Below the pieces are notes generated by a model. That model made no database searches. It was not told where the DNA came from and was given only the letters and a program-made list of their open reading frames with translations. 55,669 nt of DNA from assembly GCA_016934985.1 (NCBI GenBank), contig JAFGRU010000041.1:1-55669 (forward strand), given 5' to 3'. A program made the translations under genes and the position numbers. Origin of the DNA: Deltaproteobacteria bacterium (GTDB taxonomy: Bacteria > Desulfobacterota > Desulfuromonadia > Desulfuromonadales > JAAYDE01). Positions 45,369-53,633 of the stretch are shown here, piece by piece (positions within the stretch are counted from its first letter, which is position 1; the number at the start of each line of letters is the position of its first letter).

Positions 45369-45409
45369 AAAGGAGCCGAAAGCGATAAATGCTTCCGGCT
45401 CCTTTCTTT
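45369..45409 (+). terminator. Terminator of Cache-like gene 2
   Basis: Stem AAAGGAGCCGaAAGC (45369-45383) with GCTTcCGGCTCCTTT (45391-45405) and T-rich tail. It is preceded by TCTCTGAAAA as in terminator 1. The following gap to 45719 shows no gene. Confidence 0.85.
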
Positions 45410-45719
45410 TCAGATATCCTGAAGAAGTCCCTTAATGAAGGGCCGCCAACCTCTTCCCTTTCTTGCCCCAGAACCGTATACTGTTTTAATACCTGTATCC
45501 GTGAGTTAAGATCAGGCCATAGTGAACGTCATTGACCTGTCTAAGCATTTCAAAAATCACAGACGAACCTATGGGTGCGCCTCAGATTTTTGAAATACTT
45601 ATTCAAGCCAAGCACTTACACTCTTTTCCCGGCCCTAACCCACGGATTCAGGTAATAATCAATATTGAAGGTCAGGCAGGAAGTGCAGTTGTCGTAATCC
45701 GGGTCAGGGAGCTTTCCCC

Positions 45720-47165
45720 ATGTCATTTAAAAACCAGCAGGAATTCATTAACGCTCTGGAGTCCCACGGAGAACTCCGCCGGATCTCCGCTGAAGTCGAT
45801 CCTCGCCTGGAAATCACTGAAATCACCGACCGCATCAGTAAAAATCATGGCCCGGCTCTGCTTTTCGAAAAGGTCAAAGGCTCTCCTTTCCCCCTGCTGA
45901 TTAACGCCTTCGGCAGTTTCAGGCGCATGGAGACCGCGCTCAACTGCAACTCTTTCGATGAGATCGGCACCAGAATCGAAACCCTTCTCAAAACCCAGCC
46001 GCCAGGGACCCTTCTGGACAAGATCCGCCTCCTCTTTTCCCTCAAACAGATGGCGGGCCTGATCCCTAAAAAGGTCCGCAAGGCGCCCTGCCAGGAACAA
46101 ATTTTCGATGCCGACAGCGGGCTTCTCAACCTCCTGCCCATTCTGACCTGCTGGCCGGGGGATGGTGGCCCTTACGTGACCCTGCCTCTGGTGGTCACCA
46201 AAGACCCCGATAGCGGCATCCAAAACCTCGGCATGTACCGCCTGCAGAAATACGACAAGGCCAGCACCGGCATGCATTGGCAGTACAATAAAGACGGCAC
46301 CCGCCATTTTGAAAAATACAAGGAAAGGGGCCAACGCATGGAGGTCGCCGTGGCCTTGGGGGGCGCACCAGCGGTAACTTACGCCTCGACAGCCCCCCTG
46401 CCCCCGGATGTCGATGAGCTGATATTTGCCGGTTTTCTCAACAACAGCGCCGTGGAGGTGGTAAAGGGCAAAAGCGTCGACCTCTGGGTGCCGGCGGAAT
46501 CCGACTTCGTCATCGAGGGCTATGTCGATCCTGCTGAAGAGAAGGTTGAGGGCCCTTTCGGCGACCACACCGGTTTTTATTCGGCGGCCGACCGCTACCC
46601 CGTCTTTCATGTGACCTGCATCACCAGCCGCAAGGACGCGGTCTATCCCGCTACCATTGTAGGCAAACCGCCCATGGAGGACTGTTACATGGGCAAGGCC
46701 ACCGAGAGGATCTTTCTTCCGCTGCTGCGCATGCTGGTCCCGGAATTGGTCGACATGGAACTTCCCATGGAGGGCGTCTTCCACAACTGCGCCCTGGTTG
46801 CCATCGACAAGAAATACCCAGGACAGGGCAAAAAAGTTATTCATGCCCTGTGGGGCCTGGGCCAGATGGCTTCGACAAAATATATTGCCGTCTTCGACAA
46901 AGACATCGACCTGCGGGATTCCCGCACCGTAGTATGGAAACTCCTCAACAACGTCGATCCCAAGCGGGACCTGCTTCTTTCCGAAGGTCCTCTCGACGCC
47001 CTCGACCACTCGGCTCCCTTTGCCAACTTTGGCGGCAAACTGGGCATCGACGCCACTCGCAAAACCCGCGAAGAAGGCATGGGCCGCGATTGGCCCGATG
47101 AAATTCGCATGTCCGAGGAAATCAAAAGCAAGGTCACCCAACGCTGGAAGGACTATGGATTTTAA
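45720..47165 (+). CDS. mqnL: Menaquinone biosynthesis decarboxylase, UbiD family (MqnL-like)
   Basis: 481 aa UbiD-type decarboxylase. It has N-terminal FKNQQEFINALESHGELRRI, NLGMYRLQKYD, the PFGDHTGFYS active-site motif and KLGIDATRK near the end. UbiD enzymes use prenylated FMN, which UbiX (encoded two genes on) makes. In the futalosine pathway this member would decarboxylate the prenylated 1,4-dihydroxy-6-naphthoate. The gene opens the cluster; its end overlaps ubiA by 11 bp. A GGGAG site lies 11 nt before the ATG. Confidence 0.92.
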   Translation: MSFKNQQEFINALESHGELRRISAEVDPRLEITEITDRISKNHGPALLFEKVKGSPFPLLINAFGSFRRMETALNCNSFDEIGTRIETLLKTQPPGTLLDKIRLLFSLKQMAGLIPKKVRKAPCQEQIFDADSGLLNLLPILTCWPGDGGPYVTLPLVVTKDPDSGIQNLGMYRLQKYDKASTGMHWQYNKDGTRHFEKYKERGQRMEVAVALGGAPAVTYASTAPLPPDVDELIFAGFLNNSAVEVVKGKSVDLWVPAESDFVIEGYVDPAEEKVEGPFGDHTGFYSAADRYPVFHVTCITSRKDAVYPATIVGKPPMEDCYMGKATERIFLPLLRMLVPELVDMELPMEGVFHNCALVAIDKKYPGQGKKVIHALWGLGQMASTKYIAVFDKDIDLRDSRTVVWKLLNNVDPKRDLLLSEGPLDALDHSAPFANFGGKLGIDATRKTREEGMGRDWPDEIRMSEEIKSKVTQRWKDYGF

Positions 47166-47997
47166 AACCTTTTCCCAGCTGATCATGATCGAGCAAACCT
47201 TGTTTGCCCTTCCGTTTGCCTGGCTGGGGATACTCTTTGCGGACGGGGGAACACCGGGAACCTGGTTTTGGGCAACCATAGCCCTGGTCGCCGCACGAAG
47301 CGCCGGCATGCTCTTCAACCGGGTCATTGACAAAAAAATCGACGCCAGAAACCCGCGCACCAAGAACCGCCTTTTGCCGCGAGGGAAGGTCTGCTCAGAA
47401 GCGGTCTGGTTTTTTGCTATTGTTTCCTCGCTGGCTCTGATCGGTTCTGCCGCCATGCTCAATCCGCTCTGTTTTTATCTCTCCTTTGCGGCGGTGTTCC
47501 TGCTTTTCACCTATTCCTACATGAAGCGCTTATCCTCTACATCCCACTTTTACCTGGGTTTCGTCGAGGCAGCCGCACCAGTGGGGGGATACCTGGCTGT
47601 CAGCGGTCAATTCACCCTGACGCCGCTGATCCTCGGTTGTGTTATCATGGCCTGGATTGCCGGCCTCGACATCATTTACGCCCTCCAGGACATGGACTTC
47701 GACAGGGCTGAAAAGCTTCACTCAGTTCCGGCCCGCTTTGGAAAGCGAAAAGCCCTGTTCATTTCGGCGCTGTGTTACTTTATGGCCATGGCAACCCTCG
47801 CCCTCGCCGGAGCCATGGAAGGGATGGCCGTACCTTATTGGCTTTCGGTCGCTGCCGTCGGCTGCCTTTTCGTTTATCAGCAAGTCCTGGCCCGACGCCC
47901 CGAACTGAAACCGGCAATCCAAAAAATTTTCAGGGCCAATACGTTGATTTCGCCAGTTCTGCTTTGTGGGACTGCTTTTGCGATTTTCCTGCAATAG
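47155..47997 (+). CDS. mqnP: UbiA-family prenyltransferase (MqnP-like)
   Basis: 280 aa from ATG 47155, overlapping the UbiD stop by 11 bp (longer upstream frame to 47020 lies inside ubiD and is rejected). About eight membrane helices. First Asp-rich motif appears as NRVIDKKIDARNPRTKNR near residue 55 and second as YALQDMDFDRAEK near residue 175; these bind the Mg-prenyl diphosphate. It would attach the polyprenyl chain to 1,4-dihydroxy-6-naphthoate at the inner membrane. Confidence 0.9.
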   Translation: MDFKTFSQLIMIEQTLFALPFAWLGILFADGGTPGTWFWATIALVAARSAGMLFNRVIDKKIDARNPRTKNRLLPRGKVCSEAVWFFAIVSSLALIGSAAMLNPLCFYLSFAAVFLLFTYSYMKRLSSTSHFYLGFVEAAAPVGGYLAVSGQFTLTPLILGCVIMAWIAGLDIIYALQDMDFDRAEKLHSVPARFGKRKALFISALCYFMAMATLALAGAMEGMAVPYWLSVAAVGCLFVYQQVLARRPELKPAIQKIFRANTLISPVLLCGTAFAIFLQ

Positions 47998-48064
47998 TTG
48001 AAAAAGACGGCGTAGCATCTGCGAACCAGGATTAAACACAATTGATTATGAAGGAGATAGCCTG

Positions 48065-48676
48065 ATGATTGTGGTCGGAATTACGGGAGCCAGCGGCTCA
48101 ATTTTAGGCGTCCGCCTGGTGGAAGAGCTTCTAAATCTGGAGCAAAAGGTCGTCGGCGTCGTCTCCGCCGAGGCCTGGTCGGTCATGACCCACGAACTAT
48201 CCTTTAAACCCTCCGGACGGGAACCCTTGCGGGAGCTGCTGGTCAAACGCGGCCTGACGGCCAGGCTGGGGGCCTATCAGGAATTCGACGACAAAAATCT
48301 GTTTGCGGCCATCGCCAGCGGCACCTCGTCTTTTCGAGCCGTGGTCGTCATGCCCACATCCATGAAAACCCTCTCGGCAGTGGCCAACGGCTACGCTGAC
48401 AGTCTTATCACCCGTTCCTGCGACGTTGCCCTGAAGGAAAAACGCCAATGCATCCTGGTGCCCCGGGAGACACCATTAAGCTTGATTCATGTGGAGAATA
48501 TGCGCAAGGCTATGCTGGCAGGCGCCCAGATTGCCCCGCCCATGCCCGGTTTCTATACCCGGCCCAAAAGCATTGACGACGTGGTCAACTTCACCGTAGG
48601 CAAGGTTATCAACCTCCTGGGCCTGCAACACACTCTGTTCAAAAGCTGGGGAGCAGAAACATCCGAAGAAAGTTGA
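48065..48676 (+). CDS. ubiX: Flavin prenyltransferase UbiX
   Basis: 203 aa, normal length. N-terminal VVGITGASGSILGVRLVEEL and MPTSMKTLSAVANGYADSLI, then CILVPRETPLSLIHVENM and the end GFYTRPKSIDDVVNF are diagnostic. It prenylates FMN with dimethylallyl phosphate to give the cofactor needed by UbiD (the first gene of this cluster). AAGGAG lies 9 nt before the ATG. Confidence 0.95.
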   Translation: MIVVGITGASGSILGVRLVEELLNLEQKVVGVVSAEAWSVMTHELSFKPSGREPLRELLVKRGLTARLGAYQEFDDKNLFAAIASGTSSFRAVVVMPTSMKTLSAVANGYADSLITRSCDVALKEKRQCILVPRETPLSLIHVENMRKAMLAGAQIAPPMPGFYTRPKSIDDVVNFTVGKVINLLGLQHTLFKSWGAETSEES

Positions 48677-48737
48677 ATTAATCATTGTTGGCTATTGGGA
48701 TTTCACTCCCCTTCACCGCGGCAGGACTCAAGACAAA

Positions 48738-49841
48738 GTGAACTTCAACCTATTTCCGCTAATTGAAAAAATCAAAAACCCTGAGCTGCGCCACATTGCT
48801 GAAAAAGTAGCCCGTAATATCCCGGTAAACCGCGACGATGCCCGTCGTCTCCTCAGCACCCCGGACATTCTCGAGTTGGGGATCATCGCCCACAGCCTGC
48901 GCACCCGCCTGCATGGCGATACCGTCTGCTACGGGGTCAATATGAACCTCAACTATACCAACATCTGCGAACTGCGTTGTCCGTTATGTGCTTTCTCTTG
49001 CGACCCCGGTGATTCCGAAGCCTATGTTCTGTCGCTGGAGAATATCGAAAAACGGGTAAAAAAAGCCGTGGCCGACGGGGTCGACGAGGTCCACATTGTC
49101 GGCGGGCTTCATCCGCAGCTTGGTCTCAACTATTATGAGAAGATGCTCAAACGCATCCGCGGGGTCAAAGACGATATTTACATTGTCGCTTTCACAGCCG
49201 TAGAATACGATCATTTTGCCCGTATTAGCGGCCTGCCCCTGGAGGAGGTATTTCAACGCCTCATCGCCGCCGGAGTCAACGCCCTGCCCGGCGGCGGCGC
49301 CGAAATATTCGCGCCGCAGGTCAGGGCAACGATCGCACCAAAGAAAATTTCCGGGCAACGCTGGCTCGATATCATGCGCACCGCTCACGACCTCGGCCTC
49401 AAAACCAACGCCACCCTGCTCTACAACCACCTTGAAAGTATTGAGGATATCGTTGATCACCTGTTCCAACTCCGCGATCTCCAGGCCAAAACCGGCGGCT
49501 TCAAAACCTTTGTCCCCCTCCCTTTCCACGAGGAAAATTCCGACATCAAGGCACAAAGGAAAAGCACTACCGGTTTTGACGATATCCGTCTTTACGCCGC
49601 CTCACGCATCATCCTTCACAATATTCCCCACATCAAGGCACTGTGGATGTACGTCGGGGAGAAGATGGCCCAGGTTCTGCTGAGTTTCGGGGTAGACGAC
49701 ATCAGCGGAACTTATCAGAATGAAAAAATCGTTCACGCCGCCGGCGCCCGAACAGCCGATTTCGGCAGCGAAGCCCATTTGAAACGGCTTATTGCCAATG
49801 CCGGCTTTACAGCGCGGCGAACAAATGCCGGTTATGAATAA
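48738..49841 (+). CDS. mqnE: Aminofutalosine synthase (radical SAM) MqnE
   Basis: 367 aa from GTG 48738; no better ATG. Radical SAM cluster Cys77, Cys81 and Cys84 in NICELRCPLCAFS, SAM-binding HIVGGLHPQLGL, then a C-terminal region including GGAEIFAPQVR and FKTFVPLPFHEENSD. It adds a 5'-deoxyadenosyl radical to 3-(1-carboxyvinyloxy)benzoate, the MqnA product, to give aminofutalosine. MqnE and MqnC resemble each other; this one is MqnE by its CELRCPLC and GGGAEI motifs. A dispersed hairpin repeat follows before mqnA. Confidence 0.93.
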   Translation: MNFNLFPLIEKIKNPELRHIAEKVARNIPVNRDDARRLLSTPDILELGIIAHSLRTRLHGDTVCYGVNMNLNYTNICELRCPLCAFSCDPGDSEAYVLSLENIEKRVKKAVADGVDEVHIVGGLHPQLGLNYYEKMLKRIRGVKDDIYIVAFTAVEYDHFARISGLPLEEVFQRLIAAGVNALPGGGAEIFAPQVRATIAPKKISGQRWLDIMRTAHDLGLKTNATLLYNHLESIEDIVDHLFQLRDLQAKTGGFKTFVPLPFHEENSDIKAQRKSTTGFDDIRLYAASRIILHNIPHIKALWMYVGEKMAQVLLSFGVDDISGTYQNEKIVHAAGARTADFGSEAHLKRLIANAGFTARRTNAGYE

Positions 49842-49934
49842 GCGTATTCTTTTAAATCGTTTTTAAAAAAAATTTGGATCGCCCATCCCAAAGTCACTAT
49901 TTATTAAAATAAAAAAGGAAGGGCTTTTTCCCCT

Positions 49935-50136
49935 TGTGCCGCTGCCGGAGAGAAAGAGACGTTTTGAGAAAAAGACGGTCAGACTGTCTGAGCGGTTTTT
50001 GCGAGTTTCTGACCGTCCTCAAAACGGCTCTGGAGCGCAGGGCACCCGAAGGGCAAGGCACGGGGTGTCCTTTTTCTGCTTACTCTTTTTAGACAAGTAA
50101 AAAGAGTAAGGCGACGTCCGGGGACGCAACCCCCGG
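49935..50136 (+). repeat. Dispersed ~200-bp hairpin repeat, copy a (mqnE-mqnA gap)
   Basis: Starts TGTGCCGCTGCCGGAG and ends GGGGACGCAACCCCCGG. It contains three stems: GTTTTGAG/CTCAAAAC with CGGTCAG/CTGACCG inside it, then CTTACTCTTTTT/AAAAAGAGTAAG, then CCGGGG/CCCCGG. It is shared with 51066-51262, 52464-52662 (inverted) and part of 52736-52820. Short open frames inside are spurious. Confidence 0.85.
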
Positions 50137-50222
50137 TCCTGCAAAATGTGACAAAATGAATTAACACCGACCAAACAGTAAAACCGGCGGCTATATTAAC
50201 TTTTCAAAAGAAAAGCACTACC

Positions 50223-51035
50223 ATGAAACTTGGCTATATCGATTACCTGAACTGTTACCCCTTCTACTATCACCAGTTTGAAAAGGAAAAACTGGATGGC
50301 GTGGAAATCGTCCCCGCTTACCCGAGCGACCTCAACCACATGATGACAGAGGGGAAACTCGACCTCAGCCCTATATCGGCCGCGACTTACGCCGGACTGG
50401 AAGGAAAAATCCGTCTTCTTCCCGACTTTTGCCTCAGTTCCATAGGTTATGTCGGCTCAGTGATACTGCGCAGTAAAATCCCCATAGAAGAACTCGACGG
50501 CAGATCCGTCGGCATTACCCGGGCATCCCACACCTCGGCCGTTCTTCTGCGCATCCTCATGGAAGACTGTTACAATATCCGCCCCGATTACCGGGAAACC
50601 CTACCAAGTCCGGACCCCAACGGCCTCGATGCAGCCCTCCTCATCGGCAACGAGGCCATGACAGCAAGCCGCAAACCGGTCTCCTACTCCTACGATTTGG
50701 GGGAACTCTGGCTGCGTAAAACAGGCTTTCCCGTGGTCTTTGCAGTTTTTGCCGTACGGGAGGAAGCCCTTGCCGAAAAAATGGAGCAGATCCGGGCTGT
50801 GGTCCGCTCCTATCGAACTTCGCTGCAGTGCCTGGCCAACCATCCTGATCAGGTCATAGCCGGAGCACGGGCAAGGTATCCCGACATTATTTACGATATC
50901 GGCCATTATTATTCTCTGTTGCGGTTCGATTTTTCAGCGGAATTGAAAAAAGCTTTGGAGTATTATCTCGGCCGCGCGGCGGAACTCGGGTTTTTGCAGA
51001 AAATTGAAGGGGTTCGTTATCTGGAAATGGAATAA
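50223..51035 (+). CDS. mqnA: Chorismate dehydratase MqnA
   Basis: 270 aa, a periplasmic-binding-protein-like fold without signal peptide, as usual. Start MKLGYIDYLNCYPFYY is diagnostic; LDLSPISAATYAG, SIGYVGSVILRSKIPIEELDG and VGITRASHTSAVLLRIL follow, with the typical WLRKTGFPVVFAVFAVREE near residue 160. It converts chorismate to 3-(1-carboxyvinyloxy)benzoate, the entry to the futalosine route. Repeat copies lie on both sides. Confidence 0.94.
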   Translation: MKLGYIDYLNCYPFYYHQFEKEKLDGVEIVPAYPSDLNHMMTEGKLDLSPISAATYAGLEGKIRLLPDFCLSSIGYVGSVILRSKIPIEELDGRSVGITRASHTSAVLLRILMEDCYNIRPDYRETLPSPDPNGLDAALLIGNEAMTASRKPVSYSYDLGELWLRKTGFPVVFAVFAVREEALAEKMEQIRAVVRSYRTSLQCLANHPDQVIAGARARYPDIIYDIGHYYSLLRFDFSAELKKALEYYLGRAAELGFLQKIEGVRYLEME

Positions 51036-51065
51036 GTAAGGGAAGGTTATTTTGTTCCTCTCCCA

Positions 51066-51262
51066 TGTGGCACAGCCGGAGCGGAAAGGATGTTTTGAGA
51101 AGAAGGCGGGCAGACTGTCTGAGCGAAGCGAGTTTCTGACCGGCCTCAAAACAACCTTGGAGCGCAGGGAACCCGAAGGGCAAGCCGCCAGGGCGTCCTT
51201 TTCTTTGCTTCTTTCTTTTTGACGTAAAAAGAAAGAAGGCGTCGCTCGGGGACGCAACCCCG
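51066..51262 (+). repeat. Dispersed ~200-bp hairpin repeat, copy b (mqnA-mqnC gap)
   Basis: Direct orientation, TGTGGCACAGCCGGAG to GGACGCAACCCCG. Stem pairs differ from copy a but stay paired: CTTCTTTCTTTTT with AAAAAGAAAGAAG where copy a has CTTACTCTTTTT with AAAAAGAGTAAG. It starts 31 bp after mqnA and ends 42 bp before mqnC. Confidence 0.85.
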
Positions 51263-51303
51263 AATTTTCGGAACAAACTTAATACAATCTGTTTAGCACT
51301 TTT

Positions 51304-52383
51304 ATGAACAAAAACACCATCAGCAACCAAGAACTTGAATCAAAAATCCTTTCTGGAGAACGTATCGACTCCACCGAGGCGCGCCATCTTTTCGGCTGGG
51401 ATATCCTCACCTTGGGACGCCTGGCTGACGAGCGCCGTGAACAAATCAGACCGGGCAATGAGGTTGGCTTTATACTCGATCGCATCATCAATTTCACCAA
51501 CCGCTGCGAGGCGGAATGCCGCTTTTGCGCCTTCCATTCCAAAGCGGGACAACGAGAAGTCGTTGAACTCGGTAAAGAGGAAATTCTGGGCAAGGTAGCA
51601 GAACTTGTCCGAAATGGGGGCACCCAGGTCATGCTGCAGGGCGGGCTTCATCCCGATTACAACCTTGCAACCTATGTGCAGTTGATCCGATCCGTAAAGC
51701 ACGCCTTCCCCCAGGTCTATCTGCACTCCTTTTCCCCGGCAGAGGCGGTTCATATGGCAGCCAAAAGCGGCCGTACCATCGACCAGGTCATTGCCATCCT
51801 CAAGGACGCCGGTCTCGACTCCATGCCCGGCGCATCAGACCTGCTGGTCGACCGTATTCGTTCCAAAGCAAGCCCGAACAAACTGACTACGGAACAGTGG
51901 CGCGAAGTCATGGACGCCCTCCACCGTCACGGCCTCAAGTCCTCAGCCACCATGACTTATGGCATGGGTGAAACTCTGGAGGAACGTATCGAACATCTGG
52001 GTGTCGTTCGTGATATCCAGGACAAGTCCGGCATCATACGCGCCTTCATTCCCTGGTCCTTTTCACCATCCATGACGGAAATGGACGACATCCCCCCGGC
52101 AACCGGTGTCGACTACCTGAAAATCGTGGCCATTGCACGCATCTTTTTGGATAATGTCGTTCACATCCAGGCCGGCTGGCTGACCGAAGGCATGAAACTG
52201 GCTCAGGTTGCCCTGGCCATGGGCGCCAACGACATGGGCGGGGTGCTCATGGAAGAGCAAGTGGTACGAGCCACCGGGGTGGAAACCCGCACCAACCGGG
52301 ATGAGTTGATTGATCTCATCCGCAATGCCGGCAAAGTCCCGGTGCAGCGGGATTCGGAATACAAAGTGATAAGAGGTTTTTAA
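51304..52383 (+). CDS. mqnC: Cyclic dehypoxanthine futalosine synthase (radical SAM) MqnC
   Basis: 359 aa. Radical SAM cysteines Cys68, Cys72 and Cys75 in FTNRCEAECRFCAFHS; VMLQGGLHPDYNLATYVQL, LHSFSPAEAVHMA and GASDLLVDRIR follow. The late FIPWSFSPSMTEMDD and LAMGANDMGGVLMEEQVV are diagnostic of MqnC. It cyclises dehypoxanthine futalosine. Flanked on both sides by the hairpin repeat, the downstream copy being inverted. Confidence 0.94.
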   Translation: MNKNTISNQELESKILSGERIDSTEARHLFGWDILTLGRLADERREQIRPGNEVGFILDRIINFTNRCEAECRFCAFHSKAGQREVVELGKEEILGKVAELVRNGGTQVMLQGGLHPDYNLATYVQLIRSVKHAFPQVYLHSFSPAEAVHMAAKSGRTIDQVIAILKDAGLDSMPGASDLLVDRIRSKASPNKLTTEQWREVMDALHRHGLKSSATMTYGMGETLEERIEHLGVVRDIQDKSGIIRAFIPWSFSPSMTEMDDIPPATGVDYLKIVAIARIFLDNVVHIQAGWLTEGMKLAQVALAMGANDMGGVLMEEQVVRATGVETRTNRDELIDLIRNAGKVPVQRDSEYKVIRGF

Positions 52384-52463
52384 AAAAGGAATTTAAGGGA
52401 TTTCTCCTCCTTGCACAGCAGCGGGAATGACAAAGTGTCTGCCAATAAATTTAACACTCTATT

Positions 52464-52662
52464 TCGGGGTTGCGTCCCCGAACGACGCCTTACTCTTTTT
52501 GCATGCCCAAAAAAGAGTAAGCAGAAAAAGGCACCCCAGCATCTTGCCCTTCGGGTTCCCGTCGAGGTGAGTGACTTTTGAGGCCGGCCAGGAACTCGCT
52601 TCGCTCAGACAGCCTGCCCGGCTTGATCTCAAAAGCCCCACCCCTCAACGGCTGCGATGCAA
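52464..52662 (-). repeat. Dispersed ~200-bp hairpin repeat, copy c (inverted, mqnC-mqnD gap)
   Basis: The same element in reverse: on the plus strand it opens TCGGGGTTGCGTCCCCG and contains TTACTCTTTTTGCATGCCC, the complement of the copy a stem region. The left boundary is clear; the distal end near 52662 is approximate. The CTGACC-type stem reads CTGGCCGGCC on the minus strand. Confidence 0.8.
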
Positions 52663-52735
52663 TGGGGAAAAGGCAAAAACCAAAAATGAGCTGATAAAGC
52701 TTAAAGTCGATTATGAATTTCAACCCCTTGCGATG

Positions 52736-52820
52736 ACGCCGGAGTGGAGGAAACGTTTTGAGATTAGACGGACCGTTGAGCGGTTTGTGCGAATCCTGGC
52801 CGTCCTCAAAAACAACTCAG
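52736..52820 (+). repeat. Dispersed hairpin repeat, copy d (truncated, abutting mqnD)
   Basis: Direct orientation, from GCCGGAG through CGTTTTGAGA, GGACCGTTGAGCGG and CTGGCCGTCCTCAAAA, then it stops where mqnD begins. Only the first stem-loop is present. The CAGGA at its broken end is the apparent ribosome site of mqnD. Confidence 0.7.
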
Positions 52821-52832
52821 GAAAATTATTTC

Positions 52833-53633
52833 ATGACAAACATCGATCTCGCCTTCAGCCCCTGCCCCAACGACACCTTTATGTTCCATGCACTCCTCTA
52901 TGGCTGCATCGACACCGGTGGGCTGATATTCCAGCCGCATATTTATGACGTGGAAACCCTGAATCGGGAGGCCGAGAACCAGCGTTTCCAGGTAACCAAG
53001 CTTTCGTTCTTTGCCTATCTGACCCTTAAGGAGCATTACCATTTGCTTGATGCGGGCGCTGCCCTCGGCTTCGGCTGCGGCCCGCTTCTCGTGGCAAAAT
53101 CGGCAGATGTGGAATTAAGCAAAGCCCGCGTTGCCATTCCCGGCCGCTTCACCACCGCCCACCTTCTCCTCAAGCTTCGCTATCCGGAATTATCCAACGT
53201 GGTTGAAACGCGCTTCGACAACATTCTGCCGGGAATTGAGGCCGGGGAGTTCGACGCCGGAGCAATTATCCACGAGGGGCGCTTCATCTATCCCAATTAC
53301 AAATGCGTCAAGATTATCGATCTGGGCGAATGGTGGGAGAAAGAGACCGGCCTGCCCATCCCCCTGGGCTGCATTGTTGCCCGCAAGGACGAGTTTACCA
53401 CCCCCCTGCACGGAAAAATCGAGGGCCTCCTGAGGCGGTCTATCGAGTTCGCCTTTTCCCGACGGGATGCATCGAGGGACTTCATCAAAATCCACGCCCA
53501 GGAGATGGACGACGCGGTCATCGATGCCCACATCAATCTATATGTCAATGAGTTCAGCCTGTCCCTCGGCGAAAAAGGACGAAAGGCTGTGGCAACCCTG
53601 GAGGAGATGGCGCGATGCCGGAAAATCCTGTAA
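52833..53633 (+). CDS. mqnD: 1,4-dihydroxy-6-naphthoate synthase MqnD
   Basis: 266 aa from ATG 52833; a TTG-initiated frame to 52758 runs through the truncated repeat and is rejected. Begins IDLAFSPCPNDTFMFHALLYG, diagnostic of MqnD, followed by FQVTKLSFFAYL, GFGCGPLLVAK and GAIIHEGRFIYP. It cleaves cyclic dehypoxanthine futalosine to 1,4-dihydroxy-6-naphthoate. Its tail overlaps mqnB by 19 bp. Confidence 0.94.
   Translation: MTNIDLAFSPCPNDTFMFHALLYGCIDTGGLIFQPHIYDVETLNREAENQRFQVTKLSFFAYLTLKEHYHLLDAGAALGFGCGPLLVAKSADVELSKARVAIPGRFTTAHLLLKLRYPELSNVVETRFDNILPGIEAGEFDAGAIIHEGRFIYPNYKCVKIIDLGEWWEKETGLPIPLGCIVARKDEFTTPLHGKIEGLLRRSIEFAFSRRDASRDFIKIHAQEMDDAVIDAHINLYVNEFSLSLGEKGRKAVATLEEMARCRKIL

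Noticed and set aside
45723-47462. 579-codon minus-strand frame opposite ubiD/ubiA
   Set aside because: Antisense shadow of two well-identified genes.
49979-50167. Short minus-strand frame in repeat copy a (and similar ones at 50887-51330 and 52459-52723)
   Set aside because: These are translations of the dispersed repeat, with no ribosome sites or protein features.
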